Positions 43,779-54,799 of a stretch of DNA of 64,000 nucleotides are shown one piece after another. A program made the translations under genes and the position numbers. Numbering within the stretch: position 1 is the stretch's first letter; every line of letters starts with the position of its first letter. A model generated the notes under the pieces. The model worked only from the letters and a program-made list of their open reading frames with translations. It ran no database searches and had not been told where the DNA came from. The DNA is from Longitalea arenae (GTDB lineage: Bacteria > Bacteroidota > Bacteroidia > Chitinophagales > Chitinophagaceae): positions 38,402 to 102,401 of the forward strand of contig NZ_JAFFJX010000019.1 in NCBI RefSeq assembly GCF_016924755.1. Direction: 5' to 3'.

Positions 43779-43954
43779 ACTGTACTGTTTTTATTATGCA
43801 ATAACCTAAAAATTGTATTCCACCTTTGGGTTTTTGATTGTATTTTCGGTATTCCTTTTTTGTCGTATTTTATTGCTTTATGCATTGAAGAAGTGCTGAT
43901 AAGGTTTAGAGGTTCCTGCCCAAAGATATAAAGGCAGGTTAAAAATAAAAATAT

Positions 43955-44404
43955 ATGAGTTTTTATAATCAGTATCCAACAAATGTACTAATCGCTGAGG
44001 ATGACGACGAAGACTACCTGATCTTTTCACTGGCAATTGAAGAACTTTCATTTAAGGTGATCTTATCAAGGGCAGAGAACGGCGATATTCTCTTTAAACT
44101 GTTGGACGAAAATAATCCGGATATCGTCTTTCTTGACCTGTTAATGCCGTGCAAGGATGGAAGACAATGTCTGCGCGAGATCAGGGCTAACAAGAAATAC
44201 GATTCCATTCCCATTATCGTATACTCTTCGTTAAGTGATCTGCAAAATATTGAGTTTTGTTACCGCGAGGGATCGAATTTGTATGCGATCAAACCGCATA
44301 CGTTAACGGAATTAAAAGCTATTCTTGAGAAGATATTCAGCATCGACTGGAAAAAAGTACTGTACTTTCCACCCCGCTCCATGTTCGTGCTTAACCCACA
44401 ATAA
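43955..44404 (+). CDS. Single-domain response regulator (Rcp1/CheY-like)
   Basis: 149 residues, one receiver domain. Acidic cluster Asp16-Asp18 in LIAEDDDEDYLIF, phospho-acceptor Asp61 in IVFLDLLMPCKDGRQC, the signalling Ser in IVYSSLSDLQN and Lys in LYAIKPHTL complete the active site. No output domain, so it acts by protein contact, as in phosphorelays or with the kinases encoded at 44537-45832 and 45902-52339. It runs convergent to the first kinase gene; their spacer is filled by inverted GTTTGTR arrays. The opposite neighbour, at 43473-43778, is a degenerate receiver. Confidence 0.92.
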   Translation: MSFYNQYPTNVLIAEDDDEDYLIFSLAIEELSFKVILSRAENGDILFKLLDENNPDIVFLDLLMPCKDGRQCLREIRANKKYDSIPIIVYSSLSDLQNIEFCYREGSNLYAIKPHTLTELKAILEKIFSIDWKKVLYFPPRSMFVLNPQ

Positions 44405-44407
44405 ACG

Positions 44408-44527
44408 GTTTGTAGTTTGTAGTTTGTGGTTTGTAGTTTATTGTTGATTCGACATCCGGGAAGCCTGCCATTATTCGGCGGCCAGCCTTTAAAGAACCAC
44501 AAACTACAAACCACAAACCATAAACTA
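44408..44527. repeat. Inverted GTTTGTR word arrays between convergent genes
   Basis: Left arm GTTTGTA, GTTTGTA, GTTTGTG, GTTTGTA (44408-44435); right arm with CCACAAA, CTACAAA, CCACAAA, CCATAAA (44496-44523), inverted. The arms begin just after the regulator stop and end 10 nt from the kinase stop, and can pair over about 28 bp. Confidence 0.9.
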
Positions 44528-44536
44528 AACTCTTCC

Positions 44537-45832
44537 TTATTTTTTCCCTAACATCAATAATGTAGGATCATCCTCCTGTGTGTTACCACTACTTTCAACG
44601 TTCGGCTGATGTACGGGCAATGAAATGATAAAGGTAGATCCTTTGTTCACCTTGCTTTGCACCGAAATAAATCCGTTGTGCTTTTCAACGATCTTTTTAC
44701 AAAGGGTCAGTCCAATACCCGTGCCTTCAAACTCACTATGTACATGCAGGCGCCTGAACATATCGAAGATCTGTTCGGCATATACCTGGTCGAAGCCGAT
44801 GCCATTGTCCTGTACATAGATGCGGCAGTATTTTACGGGTTCCTTGTTGGAGGTGGTGGCAGTGATAATTTCTGACCGGATATCGATCACCGGATGTTCA
44901 TCTTTTTTGCTATACTTCAACGCATTGCTCAGCAGGTTCTCAAAAAGCGGGCGCATAAGCCCGGGGTTCACATCGATCGAAGGCAGTTCCTGGATTTGGA
45001 TACTGGCCTTTTTTTCCTGGATGGTTGCATCCAGTTCATCCATCGCCTCCTGCAGAATAAGATTGAGATTGTAATGAACAAATGTATCTTTTTCATTATT
45101 TATCCGCGAGAAGGCCAGGATATCGCTGATCAGCGTTTGCATGCGCACAGCGGCGTTCTGAATCCGGTTAATATAATTTACTGCCGGGTTATCGAGCACC
45201 GACTGGTACTTTACAAACAGGAGATCGCTAAATGTGCGGATCTTACGCAATGGTTCCTGCAGGTCGTGGGAGGCCATGAACGCAAAACGGTCGAGGTCGC
45301 GGTTGGCCGATTCCAGCAGGGCAATATTTTCGAGCAGCTGCCGGTTCAGCTCTTTCACCCGCTCTTCGGAGGCTTTTCGTTCAGTCACTTCCATTTCGAG
45401 GTTCCGGTTGATTATGGTAAGCCGCTTTTCCTGCTCTATGAGCCGGTGGTTTTTCCGGTACAGATCAACGAGCACGCTCACTTTTGCCCGCAAGAGGTCT
45501 GAATTGATGGGTTTATAAATATAGTCTATCGCCCCCATCCGGTACCCCTTGTAGATATTCTCTTCACCATAGTTATTGGCGGTAATAAATATGATGGGAA
45601 TATGTTTCAGTTTTTCGCGTTCATAGATAAGCGCTGCCGTTTCAAATCCGTTCAGGTTGGGCATTTTCACATCCATCAAGATAAGCGCAAAGTCAATTTC
45701 ACTCAACAAGATCTTCAATGCCTGGCTACCTGAGCTGGCCTTAACAAGAGCATATCCATCGGGAGCCAGAATGGCTTCCATAGACATCAAATTATCTTCG
45801 CGGTCATCAACTAACAGAATTTTTGGACGCAT
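44537..45832 (-). CDS. Hybrid regulator-kinase: REC, coiled coil, HisKA, HATPase
   Basis: 431 residues, no membrane segment. An N-terminal receiver (1-120, phospho-acceptor Asp54 in LILMDVKMP, Lys in YIYKPINSD) is joined by a coiled coil (about 125-180) to a HisKA dimerisation domain with His189 in MASHDLQEPLRKI. The ATPase domain follows (about 285-410) with N box NLLSNALKYS and G boxes DNGIGF and GTGIGLTLC. This order is common in bacteriophytochrome-type downstream kinases and phosphorelays. It is 69 bp downstream of the poly-HAMP kinase gene on the same strand, so the two may be co-transcribed and act in one relay. Confidence 0.94.
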   Translation of the reverse strand: MRPKILLVDDREDNLMSMEAILAPDGYALVKASSGSQALKILLSEIDFALILMDVKMPNLNGFETAALIYEREKLKHIPIIFITANNYGEENIYKGYRMGAIDYIYKPINSDLLRAKVSVLVDLYRKNHRLIEQEKRLTIINRNLEMEVTERKASEERVKELNRQLLENIALLESANRDLDRFAFMASHDLQEPLRKIRTFSDLLFVKYQSVLDNPAVNYINRIQNAAVRMQTLISDILAFSRINNEKDTFVHYNLNLILQEAMDELDATIQEKKASIQIQELPSIDVNPGLMRPLFENLLSNALKYSKKDEHPVIDIRSEIITATTSNKEPVKYCRIYVQDNGIGFDQVYAEQIFDMFRRLHVHSEFEGTGIGLTLCKKIVEKHNGFISVQSKVNKGSTFIISLPVHQPNVESSGNTQEDDPTLLMLGKK

Positions 45833-45842
45833 AAAAGGTCAA

Positions 45843-45874
45843 TGTGCTAATTTGCTAATGTGTTAATCTGCTAA
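45843..45874. repeat. 8-bp word array, TGTGCTAA, 4 copies
   Basis: Octamers TGTGCTAA, TTTGCTAA, TGTGTTAA and TCTGCTAA in the 69-bp spacer between the two kinase genes; same family as 29448-29558. Confidence 0.85.
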
Positions 45875-45901
45875 TGAAAATACAAAAAGCACGCTTACTA
45901 C

Positions 45902-48900
45902 TTATTTATAGAACCATACTCTCATTAATGAAAGTAATTGATCGATCTTTAAGGGTTTGGTAATATAATCCGACGCACCTGCTTCTATACATTTCTGTCT
46001 GTCGCCTTTCATCGCTTTAGCCGTAACAGCTATGATCGGCAAGGTACTGTTCTTATGCTCCCGCCGTATTTTTTGGGTGGTCTCATAACCGTCCATTTCA
46101 GGCATCATGATATCCATCAGCACCATATCAATTTTCGGATTGTCTTCCCTGATGATATTTATGGCCTCCTTACCACTCTCGGCCGTGATCACATTGATAT
46201 TATAACGCTCAAATACCGTTGTTAGTGCGAAGAGGTTCCTCACATCATCGTCTACCACCAGAATATTTTTGCCGGTAAGAATATCTTCTTTCTTCCGGAT
46301 ATTCTCAATGATCTTCCGCTTGTCGGCCTGCAGGTCTTTGTGGTTGATGTGCAGGTGCAGGATGGTCTCTTCGAGCAGGTGTTCCAGTGAATTTACCCCT
46401 TTCAGCAGAATTTTACTGGATACATTGTTCAGCTGCTGCAATTCTTTTTTATTGAACTCCTTGGCTGAATACATAATTATCGGCGTAAGCCTGGGTTTAT
46501 TTTCAGCCACCTGCTTAACCACCTCATTTCCCGGCAGGTCGGGCAGGGAGTAATCGAGGATGATGCAATCGAAATCTTTGCTATTGATATCATGCATGGC
46601 TTTTTCACCGGTTTCGGCCAGCGTTACCTGCATATTATCGGAGCTCAGCAATTTAACGATCTGCGAGGCATCTACCTCATTATCCTCTACAACAAGGATC
46701 TGCTTCACCTCTTTTTTGTTGAAGGCTATAATGTCATCGAAGAGGTCATTGAGCGATTCATTGTCCAATGGTTTTAACCGGAAACTGCGGGCACCGCGTT
46801 TTAATGCCAGTGCCCGGTTCTCTTCACCCGAGATCAAATGAATGGGTATATGCCGGTAACTAAGGTCATTACGCAGGAGCTCCATCACTTTCCAGCCGCT
46901 GGTATCGGGCAGCTTCACATCGAGGGTGATGGCAATCGGCGTAAAGCGGTTGATAAAGTCGAACACTTCGATGTAGTTGGTGGCTACAATGGCTTTTAAC
47001 CCGTACTGATGCGCCTTTTCTATAATGATCTTGCCAAAGCGGATATCGTCTTCCACGATCAGGATCGCTTTTTCATTTGGCTGCACATTGTTGCGGTCGT
47101 CGCCGGTATCGTTGATCATTTCGCTTACGATATGCAGGCCGCTTGCATCTGCGCCTTCGCCGGTAACACGGATCGAATTGAGCAGGGTATCGATTTCCCC
47201 GCTATCGGTTCCTAACTGGTACTGGTACTCTGAAAGGTTGGCCGGCGCTTCGCGGGTCACCACGCCCGACACATTTTCGATGGGCAGGAAGAGGGTGAAT
47301 GTACTTCCCTGACCCGGTGTACTATCCAGCTCAATGGTACCGCCTAACAGTTCGGTTAAACCGCGGCTGATGGATAATCCCAGGCCCGTTCCACCATATT
47401 TACGGCTGGTGCTTCCTTCTGCCTGCTGGAAGGCCTCAAAGATGATGCTTTGTTTTTCCAGCGGGATACCGATACCGGTATCGTTGATGGCAAAAGCTAC
47501 CACGCGCTGGGCCGTATCGAGTGATGTATTGCCGGGTTTCCAGTTGCGGTTGGCTTCATAGATCTTCAGCTTCACCTCCCCTTTCTCAGTAAACTTGAAG
47601 GAGTTCGACAACAGGTTCTTCAGGATCTGGTTCAACCGTTGTATATCGGTTTCCATGGTTTCCGGCAGGCGGGTATCTGTTTCTATGGTAAAGCGCAGAT
47701 GACGTGCTTCTGCAATAGGCTTGAAGGTTGTTTCCACAAATGAAGTGATCTCGAAGAAACGTACCGGCGCAATATTGGCGGTAATGAACCCTGATTCGAT
47801 CTTCGACAGATCGAGGATATCATTGATCAGTTGTATGAGGTCATCACCGCAGGAGTGAATGGTTTTCGCATAACGGATCTGCTTCTCCGTTAAATTGCCT
47901 TCGGCATTCTCATACAGCTGCTGCGCCAGGATGAGCAAACTGTTCAATGGCGTACGCAGCTCGTGCGACATATTCGCCAGGAACTCTGATTTATACTTCG
48001 AGGTAAGTGTTAACTGTTCTGCTTTTTCTTCCAGCGAGCGGCGGGCTTCTTCCACTTCCTTGTTCTTGGCTTCCACTTCGTTCTTCTGTTTAACCAGCAG
48101 CAGCGCTTTATCCTGCAGCTCATCGTTGGTCCTGCGCAGCTCTTCCTGTTGTACTTTCAGCTCACTGGCCAGTGATTGCGACTGGGCCAGCAGTTCTTCG
48201 GTACGGGTATTCGCTTCGATGGTGTTCAACACGATACCGATACTTTCCGTTAACTGGCTCAGGAAGTCGAGGTGGGTTTGGCTGAAAGTATCCAGCGAGG
48301 CCAGCTCAATAACCGCTTTCACGTTGTTCTCGAACAATACCGGCAGGATGATCACGTTGGCTGGTTTGGCTTTACCTAATGCAGAACTGATGCGGATGTA
48401 ATTGGCCGGTACATTGGAGAGGATGATCCTTTCTTTTTCAAAGGCCACCTGCCCTACCAGCCCTTCGCCAATGGAGAATTCGGTCTGGAAGTTCTTGTCT
48501 GATTTATAACCATAAGCGGCAAAGAGGCTCAGTTTTACGTGCTGGCTGTCTTCTTCCTGTTTCAGGATATAGAAGGCGCCGAAATGCGCACTTACTACCC
48601 GCGCCAGCTCTGATAATATTTTCTGCGTTACTGTTTTCAGGTCGCGCTGGCCCTGCAACATCTGACCGAATTTGGCCAGGTTCGATTTCAGCCAGTCCTG
48701 CTCCTGGTTACGTAATGTTGTTTCGCGCAGGTTGGTGATCATCTGGTTGATGGTATCTTTCAGGGCTTCCACCTCGCCTTTCGCTTCCACGCGAATGGTT
48801 CGGGTAAGGTCACCTTTCGTTACCGCCGACGCCACTTCAGAGATTGACCGCACCTGGGTGGTAAGGTTCTGCGCCAGCTGGTTCACGTTCTCGGTAAGGT

Positions 48901-51900
48901 TCTTCCAGATACCGCTCGCACCAGGCACACTGGCCTGACCGCCCAAACGCCCTTCAACACCCACCTCGCGGGCCACCGTAGTTACCTGGTCGGCAAAGGT
49001 GGCCAGCGTATCGATCATTTCGTTGATGGTATCGATCAGCTGCGCTACCTCACCACGCGATACAATGGTCAGTTTCTGTTTCAGGTTACCGGTTGCCACG
49101 GCGGTCACCACCTTGGCGATACCACGCACCTGGTTGGTAAGGTTACTGGCCATCATGTTCACACTATCGGTAAGGTCTTTCCAGGTTCCGGCCACACCAC
49201 GTACTTCGGCCTGGCCACCCAGTTTACCTTCGGTACCTACCTCGCGCGCCACACGCGTTACTTCCGATGCGAAACCACGCAGCTGGTCCACCATCGTATT
49301 GATGGTATTCTTCAGATCGAGGATCTCGCCTTTTACGTCGATGGCCACGGTCTTCGAAAGGTCGCCGCTGGCCACCGCCTTGGTCACTTCAGCAATGTTA
49401 CGCACCTGGTCGGTAAGGTTACCGGTCATCTGGTTCACGGAGTCGGTAAGGTCTTTCCAGGTTCCGGCCACACCAGGCACAAAGGCCTGACCGCCCAGTT
49501 TACCATCGGTACCTACCTCCCGCGCCACACGCGTTACTTCAGATGCGAAGGCACGCAGCTGGTCCACCATCGTGTTCAGGGTTTCTTTCAGCTGCAGGAT
49601 CTCACCGCGTACGTCCACCGTGATCTTCTTTGACATGTCACCGTTCGCCACCGCAATGGCCACCTCGGCAATATTACGCACCTGGGCGGTAAGATTACCG
49701 GCCATCTGGTTTACCGAGTCGGTAAGGTCTTTCCAAGTACCGGCCACACCCGGTACGTTCGCCTGTCCACCCAGTTTACCTTCCGTACCTACTTCACGCG
49801 CCACACGCGTTACTTCCGACGCGAAACCGCGCAGCTGGTCCACCATCGTATTGATGGTATTCTTCAGCTCCAGGATCTCGCCTTTTACATTCACATCGAT
49901 CTTGCGGCTAAGGTCACCATTCGCCACCGCGGTGGTAACTTCAGCGATGTTACGCACCTGCGAGGTAAGGTTACTCGCCATTTTATTTACGCTATCCGTT
50001 AAGTCTTTCCAGGTTCCGGCCACACCCGGTACGTCGGCCTGACCGCCCAGCTTACCTTCCGATCCCACTTCACGCGCCACACGCGTTACCTCGGATGCGA
50101 AACCGTTCAGCTGGTCCACCATCGTATTGATGGTATTTTTGAGCTCCAGGATCTCACCGCGCACGTCCACGGTGATCTTACGGCTAAGGTCACCCTTCGC
50201 CACCGCCGTGGTCACCTCGGCAATATTACGTACCTGGCCGGTAAGGTTACTGGCCATCATATTCACCGAATCGGTAAGGTCTTTCCAGGTTCCGGCCACA
50301 CCACGTACTTCGGCCTGGCCACCCAGTTTACCTTCCGAACCCACTTCGCGCGCCACACGCGTTACTTCCGAAGCGAAACCGCGCAGCTGGTCCACCATCG
50401 TATTGATGGTGTTCTTCAACTCGAGGATCTCGCCTTTTACATCCACATCGATCTTCCGGCTAAGGTCACCGTTCGCCACCGCGGTGGTAACTTCAGCGAT
50501 GTTACGCACCTGGCCGGTAAGGTTACTCGCCATTTTATTTACGCTATCCGTTAAGTCTTTCCAGGTTCCGCCAACACCAGGCACGTCGGCCTGTCCGCCC
50601 AGTTTACCTTCTGAACCCACCTCACGCGCCACGCGTGTTACTTCCGAACCAAAAGAGTTCAGCTGGTCCACCATCGTGTTGATGGTATTTTTAAGCTCCA
50701 GGATCTCACCTCGCACATCCACGGTGATCTTACGGCTAAGGTCACCCTTTGCCACGGCGGTGGTTACCTCCGCGATGTTACGTACCTGGCCGGTAAGGTT
50801 ACTGGCCATCTGGTTCACCGAGTCGGTAAGGTCCTTCCAGGTTCCGGCTACCCCTTTTACCTGTGCCTGTCCGCCCAGTTTACCTTCGGTACCTACTTCC
50901 AGGGCCACACGGGTTACCTCAGAAGAGAACGAGTTCAGCTGGTCAACCATCGTATTGATGGTATTTTTAAGCTCTAAGATCTCACCCCTTACGTCTACCG
51001 TGATCTTGCGGCTCAGGTCACCCTTTGCCACCGCGGTAGTCACCTCGGCGATGTTCCGCACCTGGCCGGTAAGGTTACTGGCCATCTGGTTCACCGAGTC
51101 GGTAAGGTCTTTCCATACCCCACCTACCCCTTTTATTTTTGCCTGGCCGCCCAGCTTACCTTCCGAACCTACTTCACGCGCCACACGCGTTACCTCGGCC
51201 GAGAAAGAGTTCAGCTGGTCCACCATGGTATTGATCGTATTTTTCAACTCCAGGATCTCACCTTTTACGTCTACCGTGATCTTACGGCTCAGGTCACCCT
51301 TTGCCACCGCGGTAGTCACCTCGGCGATGTTCCGCACCTGGCCGGTAAGGTTACTGGCCATCTGGTTCACCGAGTCGGTAAGGTCTTTCCAGGTTCCGGC
51401 AACCCCTTTTACCTGCGCCTGCCCACCCAGTTTACCTTCGGTACCTACTTCCAGCGCCACCCGGGTTACCTCACTGGAGAAAGAGTTCAGCTGATCCACC
51501 ATCGTATTGATGGTATTCTTCAGCTCCAGGATCTCCCCTTTTACGTCTACCGTGATCTTTTTCGACAGGTCGCCTTTTGCCACCGCCGTGGTCACCTCGG
51601 CGATGTTACGTACCTGCACCGTCAGGTTACTGGCCATCTGGTTCACGGAGTCGGTCAGGTCTTTCCATACCCCGCCTACCCCTTTTACTTTCGCCTGGCC
51701 GCCCAGTTTACCTTCCGAACCTACTTCGCGCGCCACGCGGGTCACCTCCATGGAGAAGAGGTTCAGCTGTTTCACCATGTCGTTCACCTCCTTGGCAATG
51801 GTGGCGAATTCTCCCTGCAATACGTGACCGCCTATTTCGAGCGGCATTTCTTTCGACAGGTTCCCTTTTGCCACCGAGCTGATCACATCGGCGATCTCGA

Positions 51901-52339
51901 TGGTGGGATGCACGAGGTCGGAGATCAGGATATTCAGCGATTCAACGCCGGTTCGCCAGGCGCCGCGCGCGTTCGGCAGCTCGATACGCTGGTTCAGCTT
52001 ACCCTGTTTACCAATGGTATTACCGGCGCGGGTAAACTCCATCATCATTTTCTCATTGAGCGAAATGATCTCATTGAGCGTATCGCAGATCTTACCGCTC
52101 AGCCCCACCTGGTCGATGGGCATCCGCACACTGAAATTGCCATTCTTCACCTGTGTAAGCACATGCAACAGCTCACGGGAGTCGAGTACACCGTTCAGCT
52201 GACGCTGGGTGCCCTCCGTTTCTTCTTCTACTATGAACTTAGCTTTCTTTTTAGCTGGAGTGATCTTTCCATTGGCAGGTACCGCCGCTGCTACATCTTG
52301 CCGGTTTGAGCGGGTAGTGCTGGGTTTTGAACGCGCCAT
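45902..52339 (-). CDS. Poly-HAMP cytoplasmic hybrid histidine kinase (group III-like)
   Basis: 2145 residues, no signal peptide or membrane span. After a Lys-rich N-terminus (1-45) there are two divergent HAMP units (about 55-242), ten consecutive 92-residue units (243-1162) and a half unit (1163-1208). Then come a GAF domain (about 1232-1375), a coiled coil (1380-1448), HisKA with His1459 in [10 protein letters not shown], an ATPase domain (about 1560-1688, DTGIGI and GTGLGLSIS), and three receivers with acceptors Asp1807, Asp1929 and Asp2076. The layout resembles fungal Nik1-type osmosensing kinases and their bacterial relatives, where HAMP chains relay stress signals. The REC-kinase at 44537-45832 is downstream. 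Stimulus unknown; osmotic or envelope stress is an inference from relatives. Confidence 0.95.
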   Translation of the reverse strand: MARSKPSTTRSNRQDVAAAVPANGKITPAKKKAKFIVEEETEGTQRQLNGVLDSRELLHVLTQVKNGNFSVRMPIDQVGLSGKICDTLNEIISLNEKMMMEFTRAGNTIGKQGKLNQRIELPNARGAWRTGVESLNILISDLVHPTIEIADVISSVAKGNLSKEMPLEIGGHVLQGEFATIAKEVNDMVKQLNLFSMEVTRVAREVGSEGKLGGQAKVKGVGGVWKDLTDSVNQMASNLTVQVRNIAEVTTAVAKGDLSKKITVDVKGEILELKNTINTMVDQLNSFSSEVTRVALEVGTEGKLGGQAQVKGVAGTWKDLTDSVNQMASNLTGQVRNIAEVTTAVAKGDLSRKITVDVKGEILELKNTINTMVDQLNSFSAEVTRVAREVGSEGKLGGQAKIKGVGGVWKDLTDSVNQMASNLTGQVRNIAEVTTAVAKGDLSRKITVDVRGEILELKNTINTMVDQLNSFSSEVTRVALEVGTEGKLGGQAQVKGVAGTWKDLTDSVNQMASNLTGQVRNIAEVTTAVAKGDLSRKITVDVRGEILELKNTINTMVDQLNSFGSEVTRVAREVGSEGKLGGQADVPGVGGTWKDLTDSVNKMASNLTGQVRNIAEVTTAVANGDLSRKIDVDVKGEILELKNTINTMVDQLRGFASEVTRVAREVGSEGKLGGQAEVRGVAGTWKDLTDSVNMMASNLTGQVRNIAEVTTAVAKGDLSRKITVDVRGEILELKNTINTMVDQLNGFASEVTRVAREVGSEGKLGGQADVPGVAGTWKDLTDSVNKMASNLTSQVRNIAEVTTAVANGDLSRKIDVNVKGEILELKNTINTMVDQLRGFASEVTRVAREVGTEGKLGGQANVPGVAGTWKDLTDSVNQMAGNLTAQVRNIAEVAIAVANGDMSKKITVDVRGEILQLKETLNTMVDQLRAFASEVTRVAREVGTDGKLGGQAFVPGVAGTWKDLTDSVNQMTGNLTDQVRNIAEVTKAVASGDLSKTVAIDVKGEILDLKNTINTMVDQLRGFASEVTRVAREVGTEGKLGGQAEVRGVAGTWKDLTDSVNMMASNLTNQVRGIAKVVTAVATGNLKQKLTIVSRGEVAQLIDTINEMIDTLATFADQVTTVAREVGVEGRLGGQASVPGASGIWKNLTENVNQLAQNLTTQVRSISEVASAVTKGDLTRTIRVEAKGEVEALKDTINQMITNLRETTLRNQEQDWLKSNLAKFGQMLQGQRDLKTVTQKILSELARVVSAHFGAFYILKQEEDSQHVKLSLFAAYGYKSDKNFQTEFSIGEGLVGQVAFEKERIILSNVPANYIRISSALGKAKPANVIILPVLFENNVKAVIELASLDTFSQTHLDFLSQLTESIGIVLNTIEANTRTEELLAQSQSLASELKVQQEELRRTNDELQDKALLLVKQKNEVEAKNKEVEEARRSLEEKAEQLTLTSKYKSEFLANMSHELRTPLNSLLILAQQLYENAEGNLTEKQIRYAKTIHSCGDDLIQLINDILDLSKIESGFITANIAPVRFFEITSFVETTFKPIAEARHLRFTIETDTRLPETMETDIQRLNQILKNLLSNSFKFTEKGEVKLKIYEANRNWKPGNTSLDTAQRVVAFAINDTGIGIPLEKQSIIFEAFQQAEGSTSRKYGGTGLGLSISRGLTELLGGTIELDSTPGQGSTFTLFLPIENVSGVVTREAPANLSEYQYQLGTDSGEIDTLLNSIRVTGEGADASGLHIVSEMINDTGDDRNNVQPNEKAILIVEDDIRFGKIIIEKAHQYGLKAIVATNYIEVFDFINRFTPIAITLDVKLPDTSGWKVMELLRNDLSYRHIPIHLISGEENRALALKRGARSFRLKPLDNESLNDLFDDIIAFNKKEVKQILVVEDNEVDASQIVKLLSSDNMQVTLAETGEKAMHDINSKDFDCIILDYSLPDLPGNEVVKQVAENKPRLTPIIMYSAKEFNKKELQQLNNVSSKILLKGVNSLEHLLEETILHLHINHKDLQADKRKIIENIRKKEDILTGKNILVVDDDVRNLFALTTVFERYNINVITAESGKEAINIIREDNPKIDMVLMDIMMPEMDGYETTQKIRREHKNSTLPIIAVTAKAMKGDRQKCIEAGASDYITKPLKIDQLLSLMRVWFYK
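48854..51613. repeat. Ten tandem 276-bp coding units (HAMP array)
   Basis: Each unit encodes 92 residues starting VRNIAEV or VRGIAKV and including [30 protein letters not shown] and [17 protein letters not shown]. Odd and even units differ in a matched way in the first part (ALEVGTEG against AREVGSEG), which points to past duplication of unit pairs. Many silent differences separate units, so the copies are not recent. Confidence 0.95.
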
Positions 52340-53249
52340 AATCAGGTATTTTTAGTATTTACTTTTAAATTTAGGAACATGGTGATCAGAGAGCATGTAC
52401 TGAGGCTGGTCGGCTAACATTCGATGTTTCAGGTCAGAAGACGAGCACGGTACAATTGTGCCGGATATTGTCTCAAACAGCGTTCCGTTTTTTTTGTAAT
52501 ATTTCATATGGCTATTGCTGCATTTTTTATCATAAACAGTTAGAAAAAAGATATATAAACGCCCCATTTAGGCCATGCAACCCCAAATTGGGCAAAGCAT
52601 TACCCAAACGAACCTTGTGGAATGATATCGTAAGCGTGTAAACCCCCTCTATTTAATTCCGGGACCAGCCCCCGGCAAAGATTACATAAATACTCCATAT
52701 GAATCGATTATACATGATTGAAATGCTCCTGCAGAGGCGGCACGAAGCGCTGCAATGACTTTTTTTTAAAAAAAATCAGGGCAATGGATAAAGGTGATGG
52801 ACTGTCTTCTGAAATCGCCTTTGAGGGAAGATGAATACGGGAAAGGATCAAGCATTGTTTGGCGATAAACGTCAAAAGCGTCATCCTTTTTCACGGCCAT
52901 CAGTTAAAAAAACGGCTGTTATATACTGTTATAATTTGCAAAATATTAAATCCGATTTCATAATTGATTGGGGGAAAATTCCCTTACCTTTAGCTGGTGC
53001 AGTCGCTTTCTCTTCGTGCATATATAGCATACCTACAACATCCCGCAATGGGGCCTGATGATAGCACTGCATAGCGGAATTATTACTAACGTATGGCGCC
53101 AGGTGTTTCACCTGACTGGTTATCATTTACAGGTCGCTGTTTTATTCAAAGAACATAACAGTTCAGCTGTTAACGCAGATGCTATTGTCGTAACTGCATA
53201 GCATCCGGATCAGTGTGTGAATAAATAGCCCATTAAATCATTGCTAGGT
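52340..53249. other. 910-bp divergent gene-free spacer
   Basis: Between the poly-HAMP kinase and the AraC gene. No credible ORF: the longest frame (52831-53058) lacks start context or protein features. No word array and no complete TTTG/TAnnTTTG pair was found. It must hold both divergent promoters. Confidence 0.45.
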
Positions 53250-54230
53250 ATGCAAATAAAACTGATTGCTGATAATTTAAAAGAACTGGCCTTTACTGAT
53301 CAACTTCCGACCGCATTGAATGGCTATCTGGTTCCCGGCGCATCGGCTGTTGCCGCATCGGGGAACTTCGGACATGTATTGTTTCAGCAGATACAGAGTA
53401 ATGGGGTATTCATTCGCCTGCAGCACTTTCTGTTGAACCGCGGCTGCACCTTCACGATGATGGAGTATGAGCCTTTAATAAAATTACGCTTTCACCTAGT
53501 TAATCATATCCAATATCATATTGAGGGACTGGGTAACCTGGTCTTCTATGAACAGGGGTATAACCTGTTGTATATTCCTTTTCAGAACAACCGGCTTTAT
53601 TTTCAGAACGCGGGTGTATATTTTTCTGTGGATATTCATTTCCCGGTATATGTGCTGTCGCAAAAACTGCCACCTTTAGTTTTAATGAATGATTTTCAGA
53701 AAAAAGTTTTACACCAGCAACCGGCCATGCTAGTTCCGGTGAACCAGGTGGCCAACCGTTCCCTGCTCACGCATGTGCATCAACTGATACAATCCGGCAA
53801 ACGGTCAACAGCCGCCCTGCACACGAGATCACTTACCCTATTGCATTTATGTCTCGAGAACATCTCTGAGCATCCGGTATGGGAACCGGTGAACCTTACG
53901 ATGCAGGAAGCGCAGGCGATATTTATGGCAAGAACCAAAATGGAAGAAAATCTAAAACAGGAATGGACGATAAAGGAATTGACACAATTGACAGGCCTGA
54001 ACGACTATAAACTAAAGACCGGGTTCCAGCAACTGTATCATAGCAGTCCGGCCGATTATTTGCGCGATATCCGCATGGAAAAGGCCTGGCAGCTCTTATC
54101 GGGCAAAAGATATTCGGTTTCGCAGGTAGCTGAAGAGGTAGGATATACGAACTTAAGTGCTTTCTCGAAGGCGTTCAAGAAGTATTATCATATAACGGCA
54201 AGGGCGCGAACGAAGGAAAATCCGGAATAG
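53250..54230 (+). CDS. AraC-family transcriptional regulator
   Basis: 326 residues from the ATG at 53250 (MQIKLIADNLKELA); an in-frame TTG at 53241 is less likely. The N-terminal part (about 1-225) has no recognised sensor family. The C-terminal part (about 235-322) is the double helix-turn-helix: WTIKELTQLTGLNDYKLKTG, then FQQLYHSSPADYLRDIRMEK, and AWQLLSGKRYSVSQVAEEVG with YTNLSAFSKAFKKYYHITA. This resembles the PchR-type AraC regulators that respond to siderophores in other bacteria, but no iron gene adjoins it. No signal peptide; cytoplasmic DNA-binding protein. Target unknown. Confidence 0.92.
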   Translation: MQIKLIADNLKELAFTDQLPTALNGYLVPGASAVAASGNFGHVLFQQIQSNGVFIRLQHFLLNRGCTFTMMEYEPLIKLRFHLVNHIQYHIEGLGNLVFYEQGYNLLYIPFQNNRLYFQNAGVYFSVDIHFPVYVLSQKLPPLVLMNDFQKKVLHQQPAMLVPVNQVANRSLLTHVHQLIQSGKRSTAALHTRSLTLLHLCLENISEHPVWEPVNLTMQEAQAIFMARTKMEENLKQEWTIKELTQLTGLNDYKLKTGFQQLYHSSPADYLRDIRMEKAWQLLSGKRYSVSQVAEEVGYTNLSAFSKAFKKYYHITARARTKENPE

Positions 54231-54799
54231 TTTATTGTTTGTGGTTTGTGAATACATATTGACGTAAAAAAAATATTTAATTTTCGCTTTTTTGGCAAAA
54301 TGTTTTTAGCTATGAAATTTGGAGGGCTTATCAAGGACATTGTAACTTTATAGAAGCGTTTTTCAGGTGATGATAATTGTTATACGCGCGTATGATCCGG
54401 TTCCCATCCGTCACTAGCTATCTGCCGTATACTACCTGTTCAAACGATTGATTATACCAGTCAGCTTAATAACATTCATTTAAAGGTCTACATTTCATAA
54501 GATAAGGTTTATCATGGTGTTGTATGAATAGTGCTATACTGCGCCGGCAATGATCACATATTCGAATTACCGGAAATTGGTTAAGCCAATGCATGCTATT
54601 GTGAGGGTTTGCATGGCCAACTTAATCGCTCGCTCTTTCCGAACATCATATCCGGTTGTTCAATTGGTTCAAAACCGGCGCATTTTTTATGCGCACCAAT
54701 CACCAGCTGCTGCCCATACCCGCTATTTGCGACTTACCAATTACTTGTGCGAAAGCTGCGCGGCTGCCCAGCCACCATTCACCACTTACCACTCATCTG
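54231..54799. other. 569-bp gene-free spacer
   Basis: Between the AraC gene and the orphan FecR gene stop. Contains a short GTTTGTGGTTTGTG word pair just after the AraC stop, TTGACGTAAAAA at 54259-54270, and CCACCATTCACCA-type words near 54773. No gene; the frame at 54550-54816 is rejected. No TonB receptor lies where one would be expected downstream of FecR. Confidence 0.5.

Noticed and set aside
44408..44527. Insertion-sequence terminal inverted repeats
   Set aside because: The arms are tandem 7-bp words only about 60 bp apart, with no transposase and no target duplication seen.
50127..51494. 455-codon open frame on the plus strand opposite the poly-HAMP kinase
   Set aside because: It is antisense to the repeated HAMP units; the periodic codon pattern keeps it open. 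Its product is low-complexity Ser/Arg/Pro sequence with no domain.
52831..53058. 75-codon frame upstream of the AraC gene
   Set aside because: No recognisable protein features, and likely part of the divergent promoter region.
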